64,000 nt of DNA, from NCBI GenBank assembly GCA_033398695.1, contig CM065801.1:101239170-101303169 (forward strand). Reading direction: 5' to 3'. Source of the DNA: Orobanche coerulescens (Eukaryota > Streptophyta > Magnoliopsida > Lamiales > Orobanchaceae). The position numbers were made by a program, and so were the translations under genes. The notes under the pieces were generated by a model that saw nothing but the letters and a program-made list of their open reading frames with translations, ran no database searches and had not been told where the DNA came from. This document shows positions 1 to 11,164 of the stretch, in pieces (within the stretch, counting starts at the first letter, position 1; each line of letters starts with the position of its first letter).

Positions 1-629
1 AGACTCACTGTAAGTTTTTACATTTTACCCATCAATTGAGGGGGGAATGCTGTAAGACCCAAGAATACAGTATTTACTTTAATTAACTGTACACTCAAAA
101 CAAGTCGGATATTATTGTAGGAAGAAGAAGGCATATAACCTTCTTACAGATGACGTGTGCATTAATTAAGGGGGAATACAGTATGACCCATGAATACAGT
201 ATTAATCCAATATTGCTGTAAGAATTGAATCCTGTATGTACCTTTTAAGGGGGAATGATGTATTTTCGCGGATACAACACATACACTGTTGGATATCAAT
301 TAATATTTTAATCTTATCTAATTCACACTTTCACACAACAAACTGTTTTAGGTCCACGTGCTCTGTCTTAATTTAAAAATTTTATTCTTTAATAGTTTTA
401 AAGACACCTGGACTTTACTGTCTCAAATACCATAATTTCAATATTCAAATCGCCGTTTCGTGCAATCTTGAAAGATGAACTCTGTCATAAGTGGGACCGT
501 TTATTAATTTCAAAACCGATGGATTAGACGTACAAGTTACATCTGAATCCATCATGTATGTTCTTTGAAAAGATGCTTCCCATCCCTTAAATCTGACCGT
601 TCACTATTAACCTAGTCTTCCCTGCACCC

Positions 630-637
630 TATAAAAG
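630..637 (+). promoter_or_regulatory. TATA box of the element X accessory ORF
   Basis: TATAAAAG lies about 95 bases before the first ATG of the accessory ORF, in an otherwise mixed-composition leader. The spacing suits an internal promoter for a separate transcript. This is inference from the motif alone. Confidence 0.4.
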
Positions 638-723
638 GATAGTACATTCCTCTCACAGACTCCTTACGCTTTCTGCAAATTAACGAGTCTACAACAATCC
701 GTCTACATATTCTGTACATTCCT

Positions 724-1429
724 TTGCTTAATATCCTATTACTTCACCTCTTTTGCTTGAAAACGTCTACTTCACAGACCTTTTCAGTCTCTCTAAAAAA
801 GAAGGAAACTATCATCGATGGTCGCATCTTTGCTAAATCTGTTATGGTGGAGAGGACTGCCTTTGAAAATGAAGATGAAATCAAAATGGACTTGGTTGTT
901 GCTCGAGTGAAGCAACAAGGTCTATACTGTCTGGGAAGTCATCACGCTGACAACTACGACGAACAAATATTTGAGGAATTCTATCTGGATGCTACGTTCA
1001 AATACTCATCGCATAGAAAAGGCTCTAAAATCACCTGAAGCAGCATCAGGAGCGATCATGAATCAAGAGCAAGAGAAGCTTCGTATCGCTGAATCCAAGA
1101 CTATTGTCGCCCTAGAATACACCGGCTCAAAACTTACTGACCATGATCACAAGATCGACGCTCTTACAGCAGTGGTTGTGAGGCTAGTTGATAGTGCCAC
1201 TGATCTGAAGACCCAACAGGCTAAATCTATGAAACTCTTTGGGATATTCATGACAAGGTCTCATAACTTCACCATGCCAAGAAGGGGGAAGAGTCGAGAG
1301 AGGCTGCAAGGAAGTGGAGGCTGGAGAAAGAGAAAGAAATGGAGGTTGCACTGGAGGAAAGCATTGCTGCTGTCATCGGACGACTGGATAGACCTTGGCC
1401 AGGTCAAGGAGCGAAAGGATATAGGGTAA
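724..1429 (+). pseudogene. Accessory ORF of element X, frameshifted
   Basis: Two overlapping frames, 724-1038 and 971-1429, appear to form one former protein of about 230 residues broken by a frameshift near 1000-1040. The first part contains the segment TIIDGRIFAKSVM and an acidic stretch. The second part has a hydrophobic-repeat segment around KIDALTAVVVRLVDSATDL that looks like a coiled coil, then a very basic tail rich in Arg and Lys. It lies between the expected pol region and the PPT, where SIRE-type elements carry an extra ORF. I do not recognise a domain. Similar repeat-borne hypothetical proteins are, from memory, common in some Lamiales genomes. Function unknown. Confidence 0.4.
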
Positions 1430-2310
1430 CTGGTTCTCGACCTGAGTTCCAAGATCCCAATTTCCCATAGAAAAGGATAGTACGAAAGCCTGTCGAGATA
1501 TTGCTCCCAACGGATTGACAGCCTACAGCAGATGAATTGAAGGACTAGAAAAACAACGAACTGCTGATATACTTCTGTATGCTCATTAGGGAGTCTGCCA
1601 CGTTCAACAAATTCAAAACACTGGAGGATGCCGCAAACAAGTTCTCGAGGCTACTGCAGAAGGAAAGCTTCCCTTGCAACTAAAAATGAAGTCTAAACAC
1701 CAGAAGGGTGATCGGGTAACCCATCCTGAAGATTGAATTCTTGCCTACGATGTCTCCTATGAAGGACGAAGCATCTACAGGGATCAAGGAAGAGACTCCT
1801 TAATCAACTAGTGGAAAGGGACCGATCCAAAAGACTTGGAAACATCAACATTATAGGGACTAAATTCTATTAGTTGTGTGTCGTATTTTATCCTACTGTA
1901 TGCTCTTCGATGCAGTATTTTTATCTTTCAAGCCCTGTAATTTCGATCATCAATAAAATTTTGATTTCTTGAATGATTACAGCTCATAATCTACTTTTAC
2001 TGTTTTACTCTTTTGATTACAATGAAGTATTTATATCTTCAAGAAGTACAAACATGTTAATACATAAGCTGCAAGTACTTGTCTGGGAACAGTTTATAGA
2101 TTAAGTTGTATTCCATCAAGATTACATCCTGTAAGATTGTGCATGCACGTCAATCATAAGTTAAGTTTTAATACACTTACTCCTGTAGTATTTTCATTTT
2201 AGAACTTGCCTGTGCGCATTTCAAATTTTCTAGACTAAGTCATGAAGATCAGATCTCCCGACAGAAGACTTGAAGACAGCCTTTCTGCAACAAGGAAGTT
2301 TTGGCATTAT

Positions 2311-2324
2311 CAAAAGGGGGGAGA
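2311..2324 (+). other. Polypurine tract of element X
   Basis: CAAAAGGGGGGAGA lies directly before TGTTAGG, the LTR start. This is the plus-strand priming site expected at the 3' end of an LTR retrotransposon interior. Confidence 0.7.
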
Positions 2325-2325
2325 T

Positions 2326-3516
2326 TGTTAGGACAAATACAACCTGTTTTGATAATTACCACCATACGGCATGAAGTCTTCAAAGTCAGCATTTCGCTAA
2401 GTATGGAAGCTGTTAGGAAACTCCATACAGCCTATCCATACAGTAAGAGATCTTTCTGCATAGTCCGATCCTATAATGCCTACATTATTATACAAGCAGA
2501 GTTGAAGAAAGTGGATACAACAACTTATTGTAGGAGTTTTACTTAGGAAAAGTAAAACACATCCAACAGGACTAAAGAATAGTTTTAAACCATTGTGAAA
2601 TAAACTTTGTTTATTCATAAAATATTCATGGTTAAAGTAGCGTTTAATGCTGATAGGACAGCATTTAATGCGACCAGAATAGACAATAGTCTGAACGCGC
2701 TAAAGAGCATTTAATTTAAAATCAAAGAGAATATCTGAAGCATTAAATGCGAATCGCCTTTAATTCAAACATTCTGCAGCTGCCAAATTAGAGATTTCTA
2801 AATCTCACCAACCGACCAACAGCTATATTTATAACGGATCTATTTCCATGGTTATAAATTTCCCTAAGTAGAGGACATCAAAGACAACAAGAATGATACA
2901 CAAGTGATTATCTCGCGCAATACATCTGACAATCAGCTCTGACAATTAGAATATCAAGCTAACAAAGAGCAGTATATTTCCTGAGCATACAGCATCATCA
3001 AAGCAAAGAAATATACAGTCCTCAATGCAAATAACACATCGTACAATGATCGCTCGTCAAAGCATACAACTGTTGTTTGAACTTGTTCTACCCTATCTTT
3101 ACCGTTGAGATCAACCTTAGCCTTGTGTGGACTAGGTCCTTGCTAGTTCCGACCTGTGAGGGGAGAATAGCATTGAAGACGAAGCTTCGATATGTGTGAA
3201 AAAAATCAAGTCAAAATAGCTAAAGCCAATCTGTGTGAACGGCCCAAGCTGTTGTCACTGTATCAATCTGTGTGAACAATACATAGACATGTTTAGTTAA
3301 AGTCATGTAGTTTTATCCATAGTGATTTTAATAAACACTTTACACCTGTGTGGAGACCAGTGGACGTAGAGGGGTTTACCTCGAATCACTTATATCTGTG
3401 TGTATTTTACTTTCTGTCCTTACTGTTTTCTTATCTACCTGTAATTCAAAGTATACATATTGTAAAAACTCTGTACACATCAGGCAAACATGAGATTGCC
3501 TCGTTGATGTATGTAC
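2326..3516 (+). repeat. Element X 3' LTR, interrupted by Copia-A
   Basis: It starts TGTTAGGACAAATAC just after the PPT. It contains a TATA-like run near 2824-2832 and 2861-2868, and an AATAAA signal at 3328-3333, consistent with promoter and polyadenylation functions of an LTR. It is cut at 3516 by Copia-A. The remainder should resume at 56083, but the LTR end there is not certain; CTCAACA ending at 56097 is one candidate. Confidence 0.55.
3512..3516. repeat. Target site duplication of Copia-A (left)
   Basis: TGTAC directly precedes the 5' LTR and is repeated at 56078-56082 after the 3' LTR. Five bases is the normal size for copia integrases. This ties both ends into one insertion despite 24 kb and 15 kb nested inserts. 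Confidence 0.85.
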
Positions 3517-5194
3517 TTTTAGGAGTATGCCCTCGAATGCCACTCAGAGGATGTTGAGTGAGGGCATTGTACTTGTAATTATGTAAGTCATTAATATAAG
3601 GCAATGAATGTTACTTTATTTACTGGTAGTTACTGGCTTTCCTAACTCGTAAATATACGTATAGAAACTAGTCCCTGTATTTGAGAGCAAAACGTTCCAC
3701 TCCTTATTGGATAAGGGGGTCGGCACTGGAAAGGTTTGTAGCTCAAATACTTAATCGTTCGCAAGTTGATGAAACTTGACTGGGCGTTAAGTTTATGTGA
3801 AGGTTTGTATGATGTGTGTTTTGACATGGAGAGTGCCTGTCGAACGCTAATGGTTAGTGGGAGCACACGTTGTAGGTATGTTAATTGGATTAGTGTACTC
3901 GAACTGACTCACCCTCGATTCGTCACACGGATTTCACTCCGGGACGGTCAATGACAGAATCGAAAGGTTGTTATAGGTATCCGTGAACCTTCGACTTGAG
4001 GATTTAGTAGGGATGTGCTTGTGACGTCAAGATTTTTAGAGTAGTTCGACCCTGTAAACCAGGAGGCGGGGGTCAACCTCGACGTGCATCTTGACGGGCA
4101 AGTAGCAGGTCCTACTGAATACCAAGATAGAATTCTTTCTCCCATTAGTGAGCGGGTTATATATCTTATGCGGTTATTGGTAGATGAGATCATAAGTCTT
4201 TGGCCAAAGCATTGGAGCTAGTTGGATTGGATACACGAGAGCTCGATGATCTCGATTTGCATTAACGCATGCATAGCGTCAATTACAGATAGGGTTTGAC
4301 TAACTGTGACCCTATAACTTGATCGGGACATTTGAAAGAAGGGTTTATATGTATACTGGTATTCACGACAGAATGGTTCTTGAATGATCCCAATTATTCG
4401 TTCTCAGTTGGGGTACAGTGTAAGTCGCCAGGGTGGCTAGGTGGTGCTACTACTCTTTGGTTCCTCCCATTGCTGACTGATACGGACCTACCGAGTCACG
4501 CAATAAGATTGACGACGGAATGAATCAAGCTTATTCTCTCATTATAAATATTAGATATTGGATATCTAATTTATTGGGACATTGGATGTCTAAATTAATT
4601 TATTGGATAAATTAATTTACGGCCTAATGAATTAAATAAATTGCTCGGTGATTAATTTAATTCATGAATATAATTATTTCTTGGAGAAATTAATTATGTT
4701 ATTATGTATTTGATATGATTAATTAATTGGATTAATTAGTCGATATAAATACATCGGAACGGAATCGGAATTTATCTGTTTGGACTCACGGGAGTCCGAA
4801 ATGGAATGAACTCGCCCAGCTCCTTCTAGATGGACGCCCATTTCCTCCCCTTTTCCTTAGTCCTTGTCTCCACCTTAATTAGTGGGAGACATAAGGTATC
4901 TAGGGGACAAGATATGTGGAGATATCTTGAGGGTAGGTGATTTGGTTGAAGAATAAAAGTGGGAAGACTAACTCTCACTTGGACCCTTGCATTCCAACCG
5001 TAAGTTAGTGAGAGTGAGAGAGAATAATTTTTCTTAAGTATTCCTCTTGTTCTTCACCTTGTTCTTATGTTCACTTAGAGAAAATTCAAGATATATTGAG
5101 AGATAGTGAATTATACACTTAGAGTGTTAAAATCACAATCAAAAGATTCATCATCCTAGCTCTAGCTGTATCCTTGGAGGATAGCAAGGTTATC
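3517..5194 (+). repeat. Copia-A 5' LTR, first part
   Basis: It matches 29770-30821 and 55150 onward over its whole length. It is cut after TTATC, the left duplication copy of the Chromo-1 insertion. From about 4540 to 4740 it is very A+T-rich with short alternating TTAATTTA-type repeats. Short ORFs here recur in the 3' LTR only because the sequence is repeated and are not genes. Confidence 0.9.
4744..4751 (+). promoter_or_regulatory. Putative Copia-A LTR TATA box
   Basis: TATAAATA lies at the end of the A+T-rich part of the LTR and is conserved in the 3' LTR at 55328-55335. Position and conservation suit the element promoter. Confidence 0.5.
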
Positions 5195-5534
5195 TGTAAT
5201 ACCACCAGTATTACATGCTGTTTCACGTTGAGCGATCGTTTCTATTTCTACTGTTTAATAAATAAATGTACTCCATCGTGATAAACGTATTTTTGAATGA
5301 TATGTTCGTACTATTTTATCATGAATAAAGCTTGTCCGCACCTGTTATTCTTGTAATGTGATTGTGTGATGATTGATGATTTGTCGGTGACATACCTTGA
5401 TGTCGTTGGGAAATTATCGGTGCGAATATGACGGTGGCCAATGTCTTGTTCCCCGAGAAATTACTTGACGAGATTGAGAGGGAGTCGCGTTATAAGGAAT
5501 TAATGTGATAATAACTTAGTGAACAAACTTAACC

Positions 5535-5862
5535 TTACGTACGTTATCCGCTAAGTATTACGTACGCTAAGTGTGTGACATTACGTATGCTATAGATTAT
5601 ACTTTACGTACGTAACGCGGTCTTCGGTCTTCGGATAGGGAATCTTCGTCAGATGGTACGCATTGTCAGACCAACTTTCGGCGCGATAGCGATAGGCAAG
5701 TCAACGGGTGCTACGTATGTTAGCCGACTTTCTTTACGTACGTAACGATGTGTGTGATTTAATCCAGTTAGTTTTGAGTTTTCCTTACGGACGTTAATCT
5801 TTCTATATAACGTATGTAACAGGGCTTACATACGTAAAGCTTCATGCCTAACGTACGTAAAG
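5535..5862. repeat. Array of about ten TTACGTACGTAA-like palindromes upstream of the Chromo-1 TATA box
   Basis: Near-palindromic motifs with a TACGTA-type core occur at about 5535, 5558, 5581, 5603, 5711, 5733, 5784, 5808, 5825 and 5849. The same array is present in the 3' LTR at about 18516-18842. TACGTA is the A-box core bound by plant bZIP factors (established knowledge). Use as an enhancer array is inference. Confidence 0.75.
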
Positions 5863-5874
5863 CCATTCTGAATT

Positions 5875-5882
5875 TATAAAAG
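5875..5882 (+). promoter_or_regulatory. Chromo-1 LTR TATA box
   Basis: TATAAAAG sits immediately after the palindrome array and is conserved in the 3' LTR at 18856-18863. It is the best candidate for the element promoter. Confidence 0.6.
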
Positions 5883-6894
5883 GACACCTCCCTTTCATTT
5901 CTTCCGACCCAAAAATCACCCCTTGCTCTTGTATACTATCCTCCACCTCCCCTAAATCGATTTTAGCTTCCCTAATCAAGTGTTATCCTATTGGAGTGGG
6001 TTTATCAATCGCCGGAGAAGGTTTTGAAGGTGCTACCCTCTCGTTCTTCGTCGTCCTTCGTCGTTCTTCATCGCCTATTGTCAATTAAGGTAAGTTTATC
6101 GAATCTTGAACTCATTTCAATGTTGTTATACGAGTCATACTAAATTTCCGATACCTTGGGTAGTTTAGAACTTTCAATAATGATCGGACAGGTGAAAAAC
6201 TATCACAATTGTTAATCGATGCCTACCAAGGTAGTAACTGGAATGGATGATGGTAGTACTCGTAGGTGGATGGAAAACTCATAATCGAATTTGTTAATCA
6301 CCAACACCTTTGAATCATCTTGTTGAAGATTGCAATTATAATCCTATTACCATATTATAAAACCCGTTGATAATTCATTGATGAACTAACTAACGATTAT
6401 CAAATCGGATAGGTATTCAAACATGTTAGGATTTTGGAGAATTAGTGCTTAATCGTTCTATTCTAGAAATTCAAATTGAAGTTAGTGATGTAATTACGGT
6501 GGCCATTAGCCATAATCACAATGTAGAAATGTTGTATTAGAACATTGATCAATGAGATGATAAATTGTAAAATGGCGAACCGAGGAATTTAGTAATATGC
6601 ATTGTGGTCAAAAACAGAGAATTTCGATCTCGACGAAATGAACAACCAGGTTTAGAATCCTAACGGGACGGGGGGAATTGTCGTTAATCATCATTGTTTC
6701 CATAAGGTGTTAATCGACGAACATGTAATAGGTTGAGCTTTCGGGTGTGGTCGTTCGATCTGTTGTGTTACCAAGGGAGTAACTCTCATCGGATCTGAGG
6801 CAAGTGAATCTTGCTTGGACCTTACGTCTTGAAATTTCAGAATATTGCATGTGTTACTATCTGTGGAATGGTGCTCGTCTTATTTATCTTATCC

Positions 6895-7075
6895 GGAGTA
6901 TTCCTGAGTAGATACTTCCGTGACCCTTGGCTGCGGCCTTGGGAGTTTATATATTGATATATCTTGCGGAACTGTGTTGCGGGATAAAACCTGAATGGTA
7001 CCCACGTCCAGAGTATTCCTGTGTAGACACTTTCGTAAACCTTGGTTGCGACCTTGGGAGTTTATGTGCTGATAA
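6895..7075. repeat. Tandem repeat in the Chromo-1 LTR, period about 115 bp
   Basis: Two imperfect copies begin GGAGTATTCCTG near 6895 and CAGAGTATTCCTG near 7009. Both run through CCTTGG-GCGGCCTTGGGAG-type sequence. The duplication is also present in the 3' LTR near 19879-20060, so it predates this insertion. Confidence 0.7.
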
Positions 7076-7495
7076 AAGAAATGACATTGAATATTCGGTG
7101 ATAACTTTATTCTCTGAATTTATCTGATTCTATCGATGAAATTGGTTTGATTTGTCTGACCTAGGTTGACTGACATAATATGTCGTGTCAGGCAAATTTG
7201 TTGAATATGTGCAGGACATTCCCGAAGGTTCCGGTCAGGCTTGAGTAGTGTTGGGGAGAAGGCCTGTTAATTTCTTAAACTAAATTTGAATAATCCACAT
7301 TGTGTAATAACCGTATGAACGGACATTATCCCCTTTTGTATTTCGATTTGTACGAATGCTTTCATTAGAATATTTCCGCAAACTACTTTTTGAATAAATT
7401 GTTTTTAAAACCGCTTTTAAAACTTTCCTTGTGGGTCCCACACGGGATTCACGGCACCGTGGCGTCCCAGTTTATTTTGGGGGCGTTACAGAAAA

Positions 7496-7508
7496 TGGTA
7501 TCGGAGCC
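7496..7508 (+). other. Chromo-1 primer binding site
   Basis: TGGTATCGGAGCC lies five bases after the LTR end. It matches the initiator tRNA-Met complement (TGGTATCAGAGCC) except for one base. Confidence 0.85.
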
Positions 7509-7714
7509 GAAAACTCACGTGGAAAGTTGTATCAAAATATTTTGAAAACATTTTACCTTGAAAAGTCCAACACTCCTGGCGACCGTAACTCCTCGAGGAA
7601 TGTCGAGGTAAAATACACATAAACTCTTGAGAATCAGGTATAATGTTTGAATTCAGTAAGAACTCAGAGAATGTTTGTACTAAACTAACCTTCTATATCG
7701 AACAATCATCACTA

Positions 7715-8494
7715 ATGGCACGTCGCGGAGCTACAAGGAACATGAACGATGCATAGGGTTCCGCTATGAATCAGCAGGAAGATAGGAACACCAGTGAAAC
7801 TAATTAAGCCGGAAACCAGACACCGCCCGTTAATCAGAACGAACAGGAGGCGAAAAACCAGAACAACAGAGGATTGGATCTAGCCTTCGTTCAGACCCTC
7901 GCCTAGGACATTGCTATGGGGATCGCTCAGGTTAACCGGGCAGAACGGGTACCGGTCATTAACATAGAAAAGCACACCGGGAAGGATCGTTGGATGGGAG
8001 AGATGCTGAAGGCCAGACCGCCATTATTCGACGGATCATGGGATAAGCACGTGGATGATTAGATCTTCGAGATGGAGACTGCCTTCGAGGTGATTGGTTG
8101 CCCAGGGAACCAAAAAGTACTTCTCGAAATCAACCAGCTCCGCGACACCGCAGCCCGATGGTGGAGGACCTATAAGCCGGAGGACAGAGTAGTCAGATGG
8201 ACCGAGTTTTCCAAACAATTGAGAGACGAGTACTGCCCCTGGTCAGCTCAGACTGCTCGAGCGCCGAGTTTCTTCAGTGCATGACCTCAGAACTTACCAC
8301 TACCAGAAATCATTCACGCTTACAGGACCGAACTAAGCTATGTCGCAAAGATGGTTCCATTCGAAGATCAACGAATTTGCGACCTTGCTCAACGGTTGCC
8401 GGAAGATGTTTAATGTTACGCGGCTGGGTTTCACTGCACCACTCTGAGGGCATATGAGGATGTAGTCACAGCATACGCCGGTACGGTTGTCAGT
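7715..8494 (+). pseudogene. Chromo-1 gag, capsid part, broken
   Basis: The reading begins with ATG at 7715 (MARRGATRNM) and is soon interrupted by stops, for example TAG at 7754-7756. A capsid-like stretch reads on to 8284 (LRDTAARWWRTYKPED, FSKQLRDEYCP). The WW and F-x-E-Y features match the retrotransposon gag domain of plant chromoviruses. After 8250 the frame shifts. Gag would form the virus-like particle in the cytoplasm. The stops and frameshifts mean no functional Gag can be made. Confidence 0.8.
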
Positions 8495-9517
8495 TTGGAT
8501 ACCGGGCATAACCAAAAGAAGCAGCACACATCTAATCAGTCCGGGAGCACCAGCAGAATGAACTCGGGAATTGGGTTCTCCTCTAAATCAACAGCTTCCT
8601 CCCAACAGAAAGGAGCATATGACGGGCCCTCTCGCCAGAGCTGTTTCAATTGTGGCATAGCGGGGCATACCATGAGTCAGTGTCGTAAGGCATCTACTAA
8701 GTGTTTTTCATGTGGAAGGGGTGGGCACATGTCTCGCTACTGTTCACGGATCAAACCTATACCAAATTCAGCTCCTCAGACTCAGAAAGGCTCGGTACAG
8801 ACATCCAGAGCATCCGCCATGTCCGATTACCGATCCCCACCTTACCAAACTCCTCCATACGGTTCCAGAAAAGGACATAGGCGTGGAGGAGGCACTGCAC
8901 CCTCCTCGGGAAAACTGTCATCCCGCGTGTTCAAACTGAGAGCTACTTATGACCATACTGCACCTGCTGTCTCACGTATACTTCTTATTAAATCGCAACC
9001 TATTCATGTACTGTTTGATACTGGAGCGACCTACTCGTTTATATCCATGGAATGTGTTAACTGTTTGAATCTTCCTTGTGTACCTTGTGAGTCTTTTACT
9101 GTTAAGCTACCCGGGGGTAGCAGGGTGGAGGGTAATTTGGAAGTTCGAAACTGCCCGATCTACATCGATAATCAGGGCTGGACAGCAAATCTCATGGTTT
9201 TTCCACTCCAGAACGAAGTCGTTATTTTGGATATGGACTGGATGACAGTACACAGGACGGTATTAGACACCTATTACCTGACAGTTTCCATTGCAACTCA
9301 TGATGGTGCCACTCACATAATCAGAGGCCGAGAACACTTTAGTACTAAGGGGTCCCTCAGTCTCCTTACAACAGGAGTATCCTGTGACGATCGGGGAACG
9401 TACTATTGGTGTTATATTCTTCAGGAGGACACATCACAGCTGTCGGTTGCTAATATTCCCACGGTGAGCGAATTTCTGGATGTTTTTTCCGATGAATTAC
9501 CAGGGTTGCCGCCATGA
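8495..9517 (+). pseudogene. Chromo-1 gag zinc knuckles, protease and start of RT
   Basis: This open stretch of 340 codons holds two CCHC zinc knuckles (CFNCGIAGHTMSQC at residues 50-63 and CFSCGRGGHMSRYC at 70-83). An aspartic protease follows with active site LFDTGATYSF (DTGA at 175-178). It ends with the VFSDELPGLPP linker that precedes RT in chromoviruses. The stop at 9515-9517 (TGA) falls where an Arg codon is expected, cutting the polyprotein. The apparent start ATG is internal to the former gag-pol frame and is not a real start. Confidence 0.88.
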
Positions 9518-10518
9518 CGGGAGGTCGATCTCTCGATTCAACTTGAGCCAGGAACGAAACCTATCTTCAGGGCACCATACAGGATGACACCAGCCAAGAT
9601 GAAGGTATTAAAGTTACAACTCGAAGAATTGCTAAGGAAGCGGCTCATTCGTCCGAGCACTTCACCATGGGGTGCGCCAGTCCTTTTTGTAAAGAAAAAG
9701 GACAACTCCCTGCGCTTGTGTATCAATTACAGAGAACTAAATAAAGTCACTATTAAGAACTGTTACCCAGTTCCGAGGATTGATGATTTACTTGATCAAC
9801 TACAGGGAGCGACTGTGTTTTCAAAATTAATTTACGTTATGGATATCACCAATTGAGAATTCGAGAGTAGGATATTCCCAAGACTGCATTTCGATCAAGA
9901 TACGGGCACTACGAGTACATGGTGGTGTCGTTTGGCTTGACTAATGCCCCAGCCGTTTTTATGAAATTGATGAACAAGGTTCTGATAGAATTTCTCAATA
10001 AGTGTGTGGTAGTTTTTATTGACGACATTTCGATCTATTCCCGGCACCGACGGGAGCATGAGGAACACTTGAAGCAGGTGTTGAGTGTTTTGAGGCAACA
10101 CCAACTTTATGCTAAACTTTCTAAATGCGAGTTCTGGATGCCGGATGTGACCTTTTTGGGACATGTAATTTCAGCAGAAAGCGTTAAGGTAGAGCCCCAG
10201 AAGATCGAGGCAGTTATGAGTTGGGAACCACCAAGAAATATGGGATTGGCAGGGTATTATCGACGGTTTGTCAAGGCTTTTTCTTGTATTGCTCAGCCGT
10301 TGATGAATCTACTAAGGAAAAGTACCAAGTTTGTCTGGACAACAGATTGTCAGGAGAGCTTCGACGAACTGAAGAGGAAGCTGACTACTGCTCGAGTACT
10401 GGTACTACCGCAGGGAATGGAAGGATTCGCAATACACACTTATGCGTCTAAGCATGGACATGGATGTGTATTCATGCAAAATGATAAGAGTTACTGCATA
10501 CGCCTCTCGACAGCTTAA
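9518..10518 (+). pseudogene. Chromo-1 reverse transcriptase, frameshifted
   Basis: The first segment (to 9856) carries the conserved [14 protein letters not shown] and [12 protein letters not shown] blocks. After a disrupted stretch (9857-9918) the frame 9919-10518 resumes with [11 protein letters not shown] and the catalytic motif FIDD at 10015-10026. It continues through the thumb region ([20 protein letters not shown]). At least one frameshift lies between the halves. A short internal deletion near [18 protein letters not shown] removes part of the usual V..FLGL..YYRRF segment. Confidence 0.88.
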
Positions 10519-11164
10519 ACCATATGAGGTGATCTATCCGACGCATGACTTGGAATTGGCTGCAGTTGTCCACGCCCTTAAGATTTGGAGACACTACCTT
10601 TATGGGGTTACCTGTAAGATTTTTACTGACCAAAACAGTTTAAAATATATTTTCACCCAGAGAGATTTAAACATGAGGCAGAGGCGTTGGCTGGAGCTAA
10701 TCAAGGATTATGATGTGGAGATTTCATATCACCCTGGAAAGGCCAATGTCGTATCAGATGCACTGAGTCGGAAAACGGCACAGGAGATGACACTATCCGG
10801 TTTAACGGTACAATCGGAATTGCGGCAACATCTAAGGAGAAGTGGCATTGAAGTATGGATACAACACCGCCAGGGACAGTTGTGCTCAATTGACATTCAT
10901 TCATCCTTGCTGGACGAGATACGCCTAGCACAAATGGAAGACCCGGAACTTCGTGCGATCGGCACAAGGGCCGAAGGGGGGATTATTTTAGACTACATGA
11001 TCCAAGGGAACTTGGTGCGGTTTAAGAATAGGATTTGTATTCCACCGAATGACGAGCTTAAACAAACTATACTCAAGGAACTTATTCTACTCCCTATTCG
11101 GTACATCCCGGGGCGAGCAAAATGTATAAGGATCTGCGGAAGAGCTTCTGGTGGAAGAACATGA
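10442..11164 (+). pseudogene. Chromo-1 RNase H and N-terminal integrase region
   Basis: The RNase H blocks are recognisable: [20 protein letters not shown], the segment around [13 protein letters not shown], and [11 protein letters not shown]...[16 protein letters not shown]. The frame shifts relative to the RT frame near 10490-10520, and again near 11095-11130 where the integrase zinc-binding region begins. The usual DHKSL is DQNSL here. RNase H would degrade the RNA of the RNA-DNA hybrid during replication. Confidence 0.88.

Larger units (their letters stand above)
1..2325 (+). mobile_element. Element X, 3' internal region of a copia-like retrotransposon
   Basis: This block ends in a polypurine tract followed by TGTTAGG, the usual join between the interior and the 3' LTR of plant copia elements, especially the SIRE/Maximus group. 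No gag or pol is visible, so any pol lies upstream of the window. Purine-rich AAGGGGGAAT-like tracts recur near 38, 168 and 248. A decayed accessory ORF sits at 724-1429 behind a TATA box. From 1430 to 2310 I see only short broken frames. The copia assignment rests on the PPT and LTR start alone. Confidence 0.5.
5195..7490 (+). repeat. Chromo-1 5' LTR (2296 bp)
   Basis: It is homologous to 18177-20475, with about 5 percent divergence in sampled stretches. It holds a motif array (5535-5862), a TATA box (5875-5882), a candidate leader intron (6090-6840) and a 115-bp tandem repeat (6895-7075). Short ORFs inside it are not supported as genes. Confidence 0.92.

Noticed and set aside
3948..4193. 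81-codon minus-strand ORF also found at 30201-30449
   Set aside because: Same position in the two Copia-A LTRs, opposite to the element's direction, no recognisable domain.
7496..7508. tRNA-like sequences at PBS positions (also 12910, 20779, 35145, 48460)
   Set aside because: These are short matches to a tRNA 3' end used for priming; no tRNA cloverleaf is present around them.
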